A stretch of 15,500 nt of DNA from JAAYHC01 sp964483175 (GCA_964483175.1 CAZAAT010000055.1:1-15500); one strand, 5' to 3'; shown: positions 6,543 through 15,020, counted from the stretch's first letter. The notes: a model not told the origin generated them from the sequence alone. Numbers and translations are program-made.

Positions 6543-8120
6543 ATGCGAAGAGTTGGTTGGGTATTAGCATTAATGCTGCTCATTTTTGCAGTCGGTGCGG
6601 TAACCGCCGGAGCCCAGAAAAACATTGTGTCGATGAGTTTAAATCAGGAGATCGGTACCATCGATCCCGCCAAGGTGACTGACTGGACCGAAGCAATGGT
6701 CATGGTCAACCTCTATGACAGTCTGGTCACCCCGCGGCCGGATGGTACGATGACCGGTCTAATCGCCCGCGAGTGGGAGATTTCCGCTGATGGGCTCGAG
6801 TACGTATTCAAACTTCATCGGGGGATCAAGTTTCACGATGGTTCCGAGCTGACCGCCGAGGATGTCAAGTTCTCCCTTGAGCGGGTCTTGGCCCTCAAAC
6901 AGGGATACTCTTGGCTCTGGGCAGATATAGTCAAAGATGTCGTTGTTCGCGATGACTATACGGTAGCCTTCACGCTTAATGAGCCGTTTTCGCCCTTCCT
7001 GTCGACCCTGCCGTGGCTGGCGATCGTCAACAAGGACCTTGTTTTGGCCAAGAAAAAGCCGGGCAATTTCGGCGAATATGGCGATTATGCCCAGGACTGG
7101 ATGTTAAATAACGATGCCGGCTCAGGTGCTTATATGTTTAAAAGCTGGACCCGCGGCAATGAGATCGTCTTTGCCAAGTTCGACGATTACTTTTTAGGCT
7201 GGCGGGAGGGGGCCATTGATGAGGTCCGGGCCAAAGAAATTGCGCCTGGTAACGACGCAACCGTCATCTCCGAGATGAAGACCGGCGCCTTGACAATTGC
7301 CGACCACTACCGGTCGCTGCAAACCTATGAGCAGATTGACCGCTTGCCGAACGCCTCGGTCAAGACCGCTCTCTCTGGTGAGGCGCTCTATTTGAAAATC
7401 AACACCCAAAAGGCACCCGTTGATAACGTGCATGTCCGTCGAGCCATCTCATATGCCTTTGACTACCAGACCTTTATTGAGCAGATCGATCCCGGAGCGA
7501 AACAGTTGCGCGGGCCGATCCCGGATACTATCGCCGGGCACAACCCCAATGCTTTGATGTACAACCAGGATCTGAATAAGGCGAGAGAAGAATTGGCTAA
7601 AAGCGGCTACAGACCCGGAGAATTAACGATTAACCTCTGCTATGTTGATGGCTTTGAATTAGAAGAACGGCTTGCTCTGCTCTTCCAGGTCAACCTGGCT
7701 CAGATCGGCATCAATGTGGTCCTGCAGCCTGAGACCTGGGGACGGATCACCGATCTGGCCGCCAGTGTGGAAACAACTCCCCACTTGACCGCCGTATTTT
7801 CAGCCGCCAACTATCCGGATCCAGACAACTACCTGTACACAGCCTATCATTCGAGTGCCGCCGGCACCTGGATGTCGATGGAGTGGCTACAAGATCCGGA
7901 GCTTGATAAGCTGATTGAAAGATCTCGAGTTACGGTCGATCAAAAGGAACGCAATGAGTTGTTCTTCGAAATTCAAGACCGCTTGACCCAGCAGGCCACT
8001 GACATCTTTATATACGCTTTGCCCAAACGCTATGGGATGCAGGACTACCTCCATGGATTCGAGTTTGTCCCGGTCATGAGTTTCGAGTATGATTTCCATA
8101 AGATGTACATTAAGAAGTAA
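6543..8120 (+). CDS. ABC transporter substrate-binding protein, family 5 (peptide/nickel type)
   Basis: An extracytoplasmic solute-binding protein of 525 residues, normal for the SBP_bac_5 (DppA/OppA) family, which captures peptides, nickel complexes or other solutes. The N-terminus has two Arg, a hydrophobic core (VGWVLALMLLIFAVGAV) and a likely signal peptidase I site after TAGA (residue about 24). There is no lipobox cysteine, which is unusual for monoderm Firmicutes. Family hallmarks include EIGTIDPAKVTDWTEAMVMV, the DGLEYVFKLHRGIKFHDGS segment and AEDVKFSLERVL. A GTG at 6540 is in frame, but GAGGAGG at 6528-6534 is better spaced (eight bases) for ATG 6543. It follows the DUF1177 gene by 36 bases and precedes the permeases, with a GC-rich hairpin after its stop. 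Confidence 0.93.
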   Translation: MRRVGWVLALMLLIFAVGAVTAGAQKNIVSMSLNQEIGTIDPAKVTDWTEAMVMVNLYDSLVTPRPDGTMTGLIAREWEISADGLEYVFKLHRGIKFHDGSELTAEDVKFSLERVLALKQGYSWLWADIVKDVVVRDDYTVAFTLNEPFSPFLSTLPWLAIVNKDLVLAKKKPGNFGEYGDYAQDWMLNNDAGSGAYMFKSWTRGNEIVFAKFDDYFLGWREGAIDEVRAKEIAPGNDATVISEMKTGALTIADHYRSLQTYEQIDRLPNASVKTALSGEALYLKINTQKAPVDNVHVRRAISYAFDYQTFIEQIDPGAKQLRGPIPDTIAGHNPNALMYNQDLNKAREELAKSGYRPGELTINLCYVDGFELEERLALLFQVNLAQIGINVVLQPETWGRITDLAASVETTPHLTAVFSAANYPDPDNYLYTAYHSSAAGTWMSMEWLQDPELDKLIERSRVTVDQKERNELFFEIQDRLTQQATDIFIYALPKRYGMQDYLHGFEFVPVMSFEYDFHKMYIKK

Positions 8121-8150
8121 ATCAGACGAAGCGGCCGAGTTAATGTGTCG

Positions 8151-8177
8151 AAGGGCCGGGCAGTACTGCCGGCCCTT
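8151..8177 (+). promoter_or_regulatory. GC-rich intercistronic hairpin after the binding-protein gene
   Basis: AAGGGCCGG at 8151-8159 and CCGGCCCTT at 8169-8177 are perfect 9-bp arms around GCAGTACTG, part of which is self-complementary. Only TTTGA follows, so a full terminator is unlikely. In this position such a hairpin may protect the 3' end of the binding-protein mRNA or cause partial termination, giving more binding protein than permease. The structure is seen; the role is inferred. Confidence 0.7.
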
Positions 8178-8205
8178 TGACCAATACTAGTGGGTGATTC
8201 ACAAG

Positions 8206-9231
8206 ATGCAGTATGTTTTCTTTCTACTTCGCCGGGCAGCTCATTCTCTTCTCGTTTTGCTCGGTTTATCTATTATCATTTTCGTCATCTCTCGTGTCAT
8301 GCCGGGAGATCCGGCGCGGATGGCGCTTGGTCCATATGCTACCCAAGAACAGGTCGCAGCGCTCCAACACGAGATGGGATTGGATTTACCCCTGTGGACT
8401 CAGTACTTGAGATACATGGGTAATCTAGCCCAGGGCCAATTTGGCAAATCGCTGATCTCCGAACGCGATGTCCGGCTGGACTTGGCCCACCACCTGCCGG
8501 CGACGCTCGAGCTGATCCTGATGACGATGTTCTGGGTGGTTGTTATCGGGATTCCTTTAGGAGCCTTTTCAGCTGTTAAAAAGGATACGACTTTTGACAA
8601 CTTAGCTAGGAGCTTTAGTTTTACCGCAGTCATTATCCCCGGTTTTTTGGTCGGAATCGGCTTTCAACTCATCTTCGGTTATTGGTTGGACTGGTTTCCG
8701 ATCACGGGACGGATCTCTCCGGGGATCGTGGTATCAAAACAAATCACCGGCCTATACTTGGTTGATGCGTTAATCTTACGGGATTGGAACTTATTCTCTG
8801 ATGCGCTCCGTCATCTATTCCTGCCATCGTTGGCGCTGTCGATGGCCGGTATCGGCCAAGTAATCAGGATAACTCGTTCGAGTATGCTGGAGATCGAGAC
8901 TCAGGATCATGTCCAGGTCGTCCGATCCTATGGAGTGCCTAACCTGCTGGTAACTTTTAAATACATCTTGAAACCGGCATTTATTCCGACCCTGAATATC
9001 CTTGGACTCCTCTCAGCCTCACTCCTGGGCAATGCTTTTTTAGTTGAAAGCGTCTTTTCTTGGCCAGGTGTTGCCAAATATGGGGTGAACGCGATGATGA
9101 AAAAGGATCTTAACGGGTTGGTCGGAGTGGTCTTGCTCATCGGCCTAGGCTTTTTATTGGCTAATTTGATTGTGGATATGGTAATCGGCCTGTTAGACCC
9201 GCGGATTCGTTTGAAAGGGGAGGCTGATTAG
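8206..9231 (+). CDS. dppB: Peptide-type ABC transporter permease, DppB family
   Basis: One of the two membrane channel subunits of the importer. The N-terminal segment RRAAHSLLVLLGLSIIIFVI followed by SRVMPGDPARMALGP is the hallmark of DppB/OppB permeases, as are the later hydrophobic stretches; about six membrane segments are expected. The cytoplasmic EAA-type coupling loop that contacts the ATPases is the segment around VVRSYGVPNLLVTFKYILKPA. An in-frame GTG lies at 8194, but GGGTGA (8192-8197) is placed eight bases before ATG 8206 and overlaps that GTG, so ATG 8206 (341 residues) is preferred. It ends exactly where the next permease gene begins. Substrate specificity cannot be read from it. 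Confidence 0.92.
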   Translation: MQYVFFLLRRAAHSLLVLLGLSIIIFVISRVMPGDPARMALGPYATQEQVAALQHEMGLDLPLWTQYLRYMGNLAQGQFGKSLISERDVRLDLAHHLPATLELILMTMFWVVVIGIPLGAFSAVKKDTTFDNLARSFSFTAVIIPGFLVGIGFQLIFGYWLDWFPITGRISPGIVVSKQITGLYLVDALILRDWNLFSDALRHLFLPSLALSMAGIGQVIRITRSSMLEIETQDHVQVVRSYGVPNLLVTFKYILKPAFIPTLNILGLLSASLLGNAFLVESVFSWPGVAKYGVNAMMKKDLNGLVGVVLLIGLGFLLANLIVDMVIGLLDPRIRLKGEAD

Positions 9232-10092
9232 ATGAAAATTGCTGATATACGGCTTAAGCTTTCGCAATACTGGTATCGATTTTCACAAAATAAAGCCTCC
9301 ATCGCTGGACTGCTCATTACGGTTGCCATTGTAGTCTTAACAATTTTTGCCCCGCACCTGACCCCTTATCCGGAACACTCCGGGGCATTTGTGGATTTCC
9401 GCAATACTTTCCAGCCGCCTAGCTCCGACAATTGGTTTGGTACCGATCAGGTTGGCCGGGATATCTTCACCAGGAGCATCTTTGGCTATCGGTTTTCTCT
9501 GATTATGGCCGGTACGGTTTTGGGGATTGCCGTCCCTTTGGGTGTGGTCTTAGGTTTAGTCTCCGGCTACTTTGGGGGATGGCTTGAGTCGCTGATTATG
9601 CGCTTGACCGACATCGTTCTGGCCCTGCCGCCATTGGCGATGGCTATTGCGGTCAGTGCTGTTCTCGGCAGCGACCTCGGCAATACCATGATCGCTCTGG
9701 CGATGATTTGGTGGACGTGGTATGCCCGACTGGTACATGGGATGGTGGTCTCGGTCCGGAATGAAGAGTATGTCGAAGCTGCGCAGATTATGGGGGCGAG
9801 CCGATTTCATATCATGTTCCGGGAGATCTTGCCGAACTGCGCCCCGGCGATTTTGGTCAAAACTACCCTTGATGCGGCCTTCGTGATTGAACTCAGTGCT
9901 GGGCTCAGCTTTTTAGGGCTTGGCGTCCGTCCGCCGGAACCGGCGCTCGGAACGATGGTGGCAGAAGGCGCCCGATATCTACCCGGCAATTGGTGGATGA
10001 CCGTCTTTCCGGCTTTGGCAATTCTGGTGCTCATCTTCGGCCTTAACTGGCTGGCAGATGGCTTAAGGGATGTGCTTGATGTTGACTTATAA
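9232..10092 (+). CDS. dppC: Peptide-type ABC transporter permease, DppC family
   Basis: The second membrane subunit, 286 residues, normal for DppC/OppC. The N-terminus has the family pattern of a cytoplasmic stretch (YWYRFSQNKASIAGLL) leading into the first membrane helix and then LTPYPEHSG, and the extracytoplasmic NWFGTDQVGRDIFTRSIFGY motif is unmistakable. The EAA loop is YVEAAQIMGASRFHIMFREI, and LSFLGLGVRPPEPALGTM near the C-terminus is also diagnostic. The ATG follows the upstream stop without a gap; GGGGAGG at 9217-9223 lies inside the end of the upstream gene, eight bases from the start. It pairs with the DppB-like protein to form the pore. Confidence 0.94.
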   Translation: MKIADIRLKLSQYWYRFSQNKASIAGLLITVAIVVLTIFAPHLTPYPEHSGAFVDFRNTFQPPSSDNWFGTDQVGRDIFTRSIFGYRFSLIMAGTVLGIAVPLGVVLGLVSGYFGGWLESLIMRLTDIVLALPPLAMAIAVSAVLGSDLGNTMIALAMIWWTWYARLVHGMVVSVRNEEYVEAAQIMGASRFHIMFREILPNCAPAILVKTTLDAAFVIELSAGLSFLGLGVRPPEPALGTMVAEGARYLPGNWWMTVFPALAILVLIFGLNWLADGLRDVLDVDL

Positions 10093-11077
10093 TCAGCTGT
10101 TAGAAATCAAGGATTTGACCGTAGATTTTTCCCGCTTTGGTGGAAAGGCTCGCGTTTTGAACCGAGTTAATCTACATGTGGCCAAGGGTGAAAAGGTCGG
10201 GGTGGTCGGGGAAACCGGTTGTGGCAAGTCGGTGACGATGAAGGCCGTGATGAATCTGTTGCCGACGAAAAGGGTCTTTGTCGGTGGTTCCATCTTTTAC
10301 AAAGGCCAGGATCTGCTCACCTTGGATCGATTTGCCCGCCGGCAAATAACCGGCAAAGAAGTGGTGATGATCTTTCAAGATCCGATGACTTCGTTAAATC
10401 CGGTCTTTACCATCGGTCAGCAGATGGAAGATATCTTGGGGTACAACCTAGCGGGCGCTCAGCGAGGCGTGCGTTTATCCAAGAAACTTCGGGCGGAGGC
10501 GAGACAGCAGGCGGAACGCTTTTTAGCCGCCGTCAAGTTGGCCGACCCAGAGCGGATCTTGCATAGTTATCCTTTCCAGTTGAGCGGTGGCATGCGGCAA
10601 AGGGTTTTAATTGCAATGGCGCTGGCTAACCAACCTGAGTTGATCATCGCCGATGAGCCTGGAACAGCACTAGATGTCACTACGCAGGCCCAGATCCTTG
10701 ACCTCATGGATCAATTGGTGCGCCAAGAGGGGATTGCTTTGCTCATGATCACCCATAACCTTGGGGTGGTGAGGGAAACGACCGACCGAGTTTATGTGAT
10801 GTATGCCGGGACGGTGGTAGAGACGGCAGAGACCGGTCAGCTCTTTGCCGAACCGCTGCATCCGTACACAAAAGGTTTGTTGGACTCGGTGCCCAAACTG
10901 CATGGCCAGGGGTTATCCGAGGGGATTGAGGGAAGTGTCCCCGACTACCTACAGATGAAACCGGGTTGTCGGTTCTTCCCGCGTTGCCCGCAGGCGCTGG
11001 CCAAATGTGAATATGAGCCCCCGATGCCCCGGAGCATCTCCGAAAATCATATGGTTAGTTGCCATTTAGTAGGGTGA
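10079..11077 (+). CDS. dppD: Peptide-type ABC transporter ATP-binding protein, DppD family
   Basis: A cytoplasmic ATPase that drives the importer with the next gene product; 332 residues, normal for DppD/OppD. Visible motifs: Walker A GETGCGKS (residues 44-51), Q-loop FQDPMTSLNP, signature LSGGMRQR, Walker B IIADEP and switch His in MITHN. The C-terminal oligopeptide-transporter domain has four Cys in a CX5CX6CX17C pattern (297, 303, 310, 328), an arrangement for which an iron-sulfur cluster has been reported in some relatives. In the Walker B region it has EPGTALDV, where EPTTALDV is usual. An in-frame ATG exists at 10070, but AAGGGA at 10065-10070 fits ATG 10079 better. It overlaps the end of the DppC gene by 14 bases. 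Confidence 0.93.
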   Translation: MLTYNQLLEIKDLTVDFSRFGGKARVLNRVNLHVAKGEKVGVVGETGCGKSVTMKAVMNLLPTKRVFVGGSIFYKGQDLLTLDRFARRQITGKEVVMIFQDPMTSLNPVFTIGQQMEDILGYNLAGAQRGVRLSKKLRAEARQQAERFLAAVKLADPERILHSYPFQLSGGMRQRVLIAMALANQPELIIADEPGTALDVTTQAQILDLMDQLVRQEGIALLMITHNLGVVRETTDRVYVMYAGTVVETAETGQLFAEPLHPYTKGLLDSVPKLHGQGLSEGIEGSVPDYLQMKPGCRFFPRCPQALAKCEYEPPMPRSISENHMVSCHLVG

Positions 11078-11081
11078 TCAG

Positions 11082-12032
11082 ATGAATTCAGGCGAGGTAC
11101 TAACAGTAGATAATTTGGTCAAATATTTTCCGATCAAGGGTGGCTTCCTGAGAGGCTCAGGTGGTCAGGTCCGGGCGGTCGATGGTGTAAGTTTTTCAGT
11201 ACAGCCGTGCCAGGTCTTCGGGCTTGTGGGCGAGTCCGGCTCCGGTAAGAGTACGATCGGCCGCTTGCTCGTTGGTCTGTACCAGCCAACTTCGGGCTCA
11301 ATCACCTACCAGGGGAAGATGCAGATGGTCTTTCAAAACCCCGGATCTTCGCTCAATCCTCGGCGCACAGTTGGCAAAACCCTCGAATTGCCTTTGCGTC
11401 TGCACCATCGGGGGCTGACCCGTAAACAGTGTCGTCAGCGGGTAGCTGAACTTCTCGCCCAGGTAGAACTAGATGCCGAATATGCTAACAAGCTGCCGCG
11501 CTCTTTGAGTGGCGGGCAGAAACAGCGGGTGGCAATTGCCCGGGCTTTGGCCAGCGATCCTAAATTTATCGTCTTAGATGAGCCAACTTCGGCCTTGGAT
11601 GTTTCGGTCCAGGCGAAGATCATCAAGCTCATCTTGGAGTTAAAGGATCAATTAAACCTTTCATACCTGCTCATTTCACACGATTTGAGCTTGATGCGGA
11701 ATGTAGCCGATGTTACCGCCGTCATGTATCTGGGCAAGATTGTTGAGATCGCGCCAACTGCTGAGCTGTTTGCCAATCCGGCCCATCCGTATACCCAGGT
11801 TTTACTGGCTTCGATACCGGTGGTATCGGTTGAAGAAGAAGCGCTTAAGCCGACGAAACGACTGGTTGAGGGAGAGATTCCGAGCCCGCTCCAGATCCCG
11901 CAGGGCTGTAGTTTCCACACGCGGTGTCCGGAAGCGATGGAGCTCTGTGCGCGAGTAGCTCCGGAGGACTCGGAGATCAAACCTGGTCATCGGGTCGCCT
12001 GTCATTTACATGGAAGGAAAGGAGAGAGGTAG
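11082..12032 (+). CDS. dppF: Peptide-type ABC transporter ATP-binding protein, DppF/OppF family
   Basis: The second ATPase of the importer, 316 residues. Motifs: Walker A GESGSGKST (50-58), Q-loop FQNPGSSLNPRRTV, signature LSGGQKQR (142-149), Walker B FIVLDEP, D-loop SALD and switch His in ISHDLSLM. The C-terminal domain keeps four Cys (276, 282, 289, 307) with the same spacing as in the preceding ATPase. Between SGSITYQGK and MQMVFQNP the usual segment of roughly 15-20 residues (the part with the LR..R...IQMVFQ lead-in in most OppF/DppF proteins) is largely missing, with the frame intact. The start follows the upstream stop by four bases and AGGGTGA at 11071-11077 serves as ribosome binding site. 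Confidence 0.93.
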   Translation: MNSGEVLTVDNLVKYFPIKGGFLRGSGGQVRAVDGVSFSVQPCQVFGLVGESGSGKSTIGRLLVGLYQPTSGSITYQGKMQMVFQNPGSSLNPRRTVGKTLELPLRLHHRGLTRKQCRQRVAELLAQVELDAEYANKLPRSLSGGQKQRVAIARALASDPKFIVLDEPTSALDVSVQAKIIKLILELKDQLNLSYLLISHDLSLMRNVADVTAVMYLGKIVEIAPTAELFANPAHPYTQVLLASIPVVSVEEEALKPTKRLVEGEIPSPLQIPQGCSFHTRCPEAMELCARVAPEDSEIKPGHRVACHLHGRKGER

Positions 12033-12845
12033 ATGCGCAAGGTGAGGATGGCGTTAGCCCAATTTGAATGTGTACTTGGCGAGGTCAGCGCCAATATTGA
12101 TAAGGCCTGCAAAGATATTGCTACAGCGGGTGAGCAGGGAGCAGATATTATTTGCTTTCCGGAGATGTTTACTACCGGCTACAATCTTTCAGTGATTGGC
12201 AGCCGGATGCATGAACTGGCCCTCAGTCTGGACTCTCCAGAGGTGGGCCGATTACAGGCGGCGGCCAAGGCGGCCGGGATCTGGGTAGTTGCTCCATTGG
12301 CTGAGCTGCGTCCTGGCTACACGACCCCCTTTAACTCGGCTGTAGTCATAGATGATCAGGGTGAGATCCGCGGTTCATATGCGAAAACCCATCTGTGGGC
12401 GCTGGAGCAGGATTACTTTGAGCTGGGCTCTGATTTGCCGGTTTTTGAGGCGCCGTTTGGATGTTTCGGTGTGATGATTTGTTATGATGGAGGTTTTCCA
12501 GAGGTCTGCCGCATTCTCGGTCAAAAAGGTGCCGAGTTTGTCTTTATGCCGTCGGCATGGCGGATCCAGGACAAGGATCTTTGGGATCTCAATGTCGCCC
12601 AGCGCGCACTGGAGAATGTCCTTTATGTAGCGGCGGTCAACCGGTTCGGCTATGAACAGGGGGTTTTCCTCTTTGGTAATAGCAAGGTGGCCGACCCAAG
12701 GGGTCGGGTGATCGCAGATTTCCCCTTGGGAGAGTCAGGCCTCTACCTGGTTGATTTGGATCTGGCGGAGCTTGATCGGTTTAGGAAAGAGATCCCATAT
12801 CTCGGGGATCGCCGGCCACAGCTTTATCGAACCATCTGCGAATAA
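12033..12845 (+). CDS. Carbon-nitrogen hydrolase (nitrilase superfamily)
   Basis: A cytosolic amidohydrolase of 270 residues, normal for the nitrilase/omega-amidase/N-carbamoylase superfamily, which cleaves C-N bonds of amides or carbamoyl groups through a thioacyl enzyme. The Glu-Lys-Cys triad is visible: Glu44 in ICFPEMFTTGY, Lys118 in YAKTHLW and Cys150 in VMICYDGGFPEV. The start MRKVRMALAQFE is typical. The exact substrate is open: an omega-amidase, N-carbamoyl-amino acid hydrolase or other aliphatic amidase would all fit. ATG 12033 follows the DppF stop directly, with GGAGAGAGG just before it, so it is the last gene of the operon and probably acts on the imported compound or a product of it. 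It ends 30 bases from the convergent helicase gene with no visible terminator between. Confidence 0.9.
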   Translation: MRKVRMALAQFECVLGEVSANIDKACKDIATAGEQGADIICFPEMFTTGYNLSVIGSRMHELALSLDSPEVGRLQAAAKAAGIWVVAPLAELRPGYTTPFNSAVVIDDQGEIRGSYAKTHLWALEQDYFELGSDLPVFEAPFGCFGVMICYDGGFPEVCRILGQKGAEFVFMPSAWRIQDKDLWDLNVAQRALENVLYVAAVNRFGYEQGVFLFGNSKVADPRGRVIADFPLGESGLYLVDLDLAELDRFRKEIPYLGDRRPQLYRTICE

Positions 12846-12875
12846 GTCGTCGAAAGCGAGTCCTCCTGTAATCGA

Positions 12876-14840
12876 TTAAAAGAAGGCCTGTACATCCCGG
12901 AGCTTCTTGGTTAGCGGTGCGCCTTCAGGCAAAACTGAGAGCACACGTCTTTCCCATGCTGTCCCGTAAAAAGGCGCCAGGACTGCAATAACTCCGCGAT
13001 CGGTACTAGATCGAATTAAACGCCCGCAACCCTGCTTGAGTCGGAGCGCCATCTCCGGATAGTCGACGGCCTCGGCTGGGTCTTGGCCTTGAGCGGCTGC
13101 GGTTCGGCGTAGCGAATCCAGGACCGGGTCGGTCGGGGGAAAGGGTAAGCTCCAAATTATCACCTGTGATAGCGCTTCTCCCGGAACATCGATTCCCTCC
13201 CAAAAGCTGCTTCCGACCAGGACCGAGGGGATGTCATGCTTAAAGGTCTGCAGTAAATAACCGCGATCGGCCAGATCTTCCCAGAGTACGTTAAATTCAA
13301 GGCTTTCGAGCTCATCTTTTAACGCAGTACGGATCTGCTTTACTTCCTGTAGGTTAGCGGTCAGGACCAACGCGCGGCCCCGGCTAAGCGTGAGGAGCTC
13401 TACTAGTTTATCATGGGCGGAAGAGGCTTCTTCTGGTACATAGACCAAGACTTGCTCCTCCGGGTCAAACGGGCTACCGATACTAGAAGTCGTCAATTTG
13501 GCGGTTCCTTTTCCGGATAAGCCGAGTTTTGAAGCAATATACCGGAAGTCTCCGCCGGTACTGAGTGTAGCGGAGGAGAGGATCACCGGGATCCGGCGCT
13601 TAAAGAGGTGTTCAGCTAAGAACTCCTGCAGACCGCGGGGCATCACGCGGAGGCTGTCATCTTCGCGTTCGATCCAGGCAATGGTTTCACCTGTATCATT
13701 GGCCAGCAAGCGGGCGCCTTGGCTAAAGATAGCGATGCGCTGATCATAAAGGTTTAACAGGGCCGGGGTAAGGTCTTCGTTAAACAAACTGCGTTCTGTC
13801 TCCAGTTCGAATTCAAGGCCGCGTAGCTCTTTGAGCAGTGCCAAAGCCTCTTTCTTTAATTTGGGGGAAATCTGCACAGGCAGCCTTTCGGCCTGCCCCT
13901 CACCGGTCAGACAACCAGCTAGGGTCTGGTAAAAAGCTTCGACGGCATCTTCGACGGCAACTACTGAGGCCAGCAGTGAATCACGCGCATCCGGGATCTT
14001 TTCCAGCCTAAGTAACATATTTTCTAGCTCTGCGCGGACCAGCTTTTTCGCTGCAGCCCGGCTCGCGGGCAAGAAGATTTTATGCCCTTCATCAAATATT
14101 ACTCCGGCGTATTCCGGCAAAAAAGGGCGCTGCCCTTCAGCTTCTCGTTCCCAACGAGACCACAAATCAGCAAAGAAGAACTCATGATCACAGATGATGA
14201 AATCGCGAGCCTGATGATGTCGGTTGTGGGCTTTGGTTTTGCGACAATAGCCGCGCGAAGGACAGTTCGGGCAGTCTAGAGATTCATCCCAGGCGATCTT
14301 AGACCAGATCAGGTCCGGCAGCTCAGGAATTTCTGAGCGGTCACCGTTCTGGGTTTTAGTTGCCCAGCGGAGTGCTTGGGCCAATTTGCTCCCCGGTTTG
14401 GGCGCAAAAAGATCCAGACCTTCGATCTTCGTATCGCAGACATACTGGTCAAAAGGCTTGGCGACCCGTGAATCAATCTCTATACCAAGGATCTTGGCTA
14501 AGACAGCAATATCGCCGTTAGGGCCAGCCAATTGTTCCTGCAATACCGCGGAGGCGCAGGAGATGATCACCGGTCGGCCGGATAGGCGGGCTTGGATGAG
14601 TCCATTAACTAAGTAGGCGAAGGTTTTGCCGGTGCCAAGTCCTGCTTCAGCTAGATGCACGCCGCTATGTTGCATAGCGGTGGCGATCTGAAAAGCGGTG
14701 TAGATTTGTTCGTCACGGATCTCGAAACCGTGTTCGGGCAAGATCTCATAAAAGACATCCCCAACCCATGTACTCCAGTTTTCTGCAAGTTCATCCGGTC
14801 CTTGACAGGCAAAGGGAAGTCGACTAAATAAGAGAGCCAT
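12876..14840 (-). CDS. dinG: DinG/XPD-family ATP-dependent DNA helicase with Fe-S cysteines
   Basis: A superfamily 2 helicase of the DinG/XPD group, thought to unwind DNA 5' to 3' in repair or at R-loops. Visible parts, numbered from the ATG at 14840: Walker A EAGLGTGKTF (about 66-74), four Cys for an iron-sulfur cluster (135 in YVCD; 190, 193 and 199 in CPNCPSRGYC), DEGH Walker B box (250-253), SSATLS, SSFWEGIDVPGEAL, and motif VI QGCGRLIRS. It has no N-terminal exonuclease domain, unlike longer DinG proteins of some Firmicutes; 654 residues is near the helicase-only form. An upstream in-frame ATG at 14864 exists, but GGAGG (minus strand, 14850-14854) lies nine bases before the ATG at 14840. 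The gene has its own promoter and is convergent with the catabolic operon, so it is probably unrelated to it. Confidence 0.92.
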   Translation of the reverse strand: MALLFSRLPFACQGPDELAENWSTWVGDVFYEILPEHGFEIRDEQIYTAFQIATAMQHSGVHLAEAGLGTGKTFAYLVNGLIQARLSGRPVIISCASAVLQEQLAGPNGDIAVLAKILGIEIDSRVAKPFDQYVCDTKIEGLDLFAPKPGSKLAQALRWATKTQNGDRSEIPELPDLIWSKIAWDESLDCPNCPSRGYCRKTKAHNRHHQARDFIICDHEFFFADLWSRWEREAEGQRPFLPEYAGVIFDEGHKIFLPASRAAAKKLVRAELENMLLRLEKIPDARDSLLASVVAVEDAVEAFYQTLAGCLTGEGQAERLPVQISPKLKKEALALLKELRGLEFELETERSLFNEDLTPALLNLYDQRIAIFSQGARLLANDTGETIAWIEREDDSLRVMPRGLQEFLAEHLFKRRIPVILSSATLSTGGDFRYIASKLGLSGKGTAKLTTSSIGSPFDPEEQVLVYVPEEASSAHDKLVELLTLSRGRALVLTANLQEVKQIRTALKDELESLEFNVLWEDLADRGYLLQTFKHDIPSVLVGSSFWEGIDVPGEALSQVIIWSLPFPPTDPVLDSLRRTAAAQGQDPAEAVDYPEMALRLKQGCGRLIRSSTDRGVIAVLAPFYGTAWERRVLSVLPEGAPLTKKLRDVQAFF

Positions 14841-14899
14841 CTGATAAAGCCTCCAATAATCCATTGAGCGATAGTCGAGTTAATGATAAGAGCATTATA

Positions 14900-14928
14900 A
14901 TTATAGCGGTGTTGAACCAATTTGTCCA
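14900..14928 (-). promoter_or_regulatory. Sigma-A-type promoter of the dinG-like gene
   Basis: On the minus strand TGGACA (14928-14923) matches the -35 consensus TTGACA at five of six bases, and a perfect TATAAT (14905-14900) follows after exactly 17 bases. Transcription would start near 14893, giving a leader of about 50 bases before the ATG at 14840. This is the clearest promoter in the window and also supports the shorter start, as it leaves room for a ribosome binding site at 14850-14854. Confidence 0.8.
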
Positions 14929-15004
14929 AATTCTGGTCCGGCTATTAGCGCCTTTGTTTTGTCTTAGAGCGGCAAATTGCAGGGGACTAGCTTTACCATC
15001 CCGA

Positions 15005-15020
15005 ATCAAGATTTCTTGAT
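15005..15020. promoter_or_regulatory. Palindrome upstream of the aldolase gene, candidate operator
   Basis: ATCAAGA and TCTTGAT are perfect 7-bp arms around TT, about 45 bases before the aldolase ATG and 31 bases before its AGGAGG. The left arm lies in an 11-mer (CGAATCAAGAT, 15002-15012) also found upstream of the regulator gene at 3001-3011. Size and place suit a repressor site; a short RNA hairpin is the alternative. No clear plus-strand promoter was identified nearby. Confidence 0.4.

Noticed and set aside
11648..11980. A 110-residue minus-strand open frame within the DppF-like gene
   Set aside because: Low-complexity antisense shadow of a gene with all ABC ATPase motifs intact.
12846..12875. 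Terminator between the convergent nitrilase and helicase genes
   Set aside because: No stem with a T-tract on either strand was found in these 30 bases.
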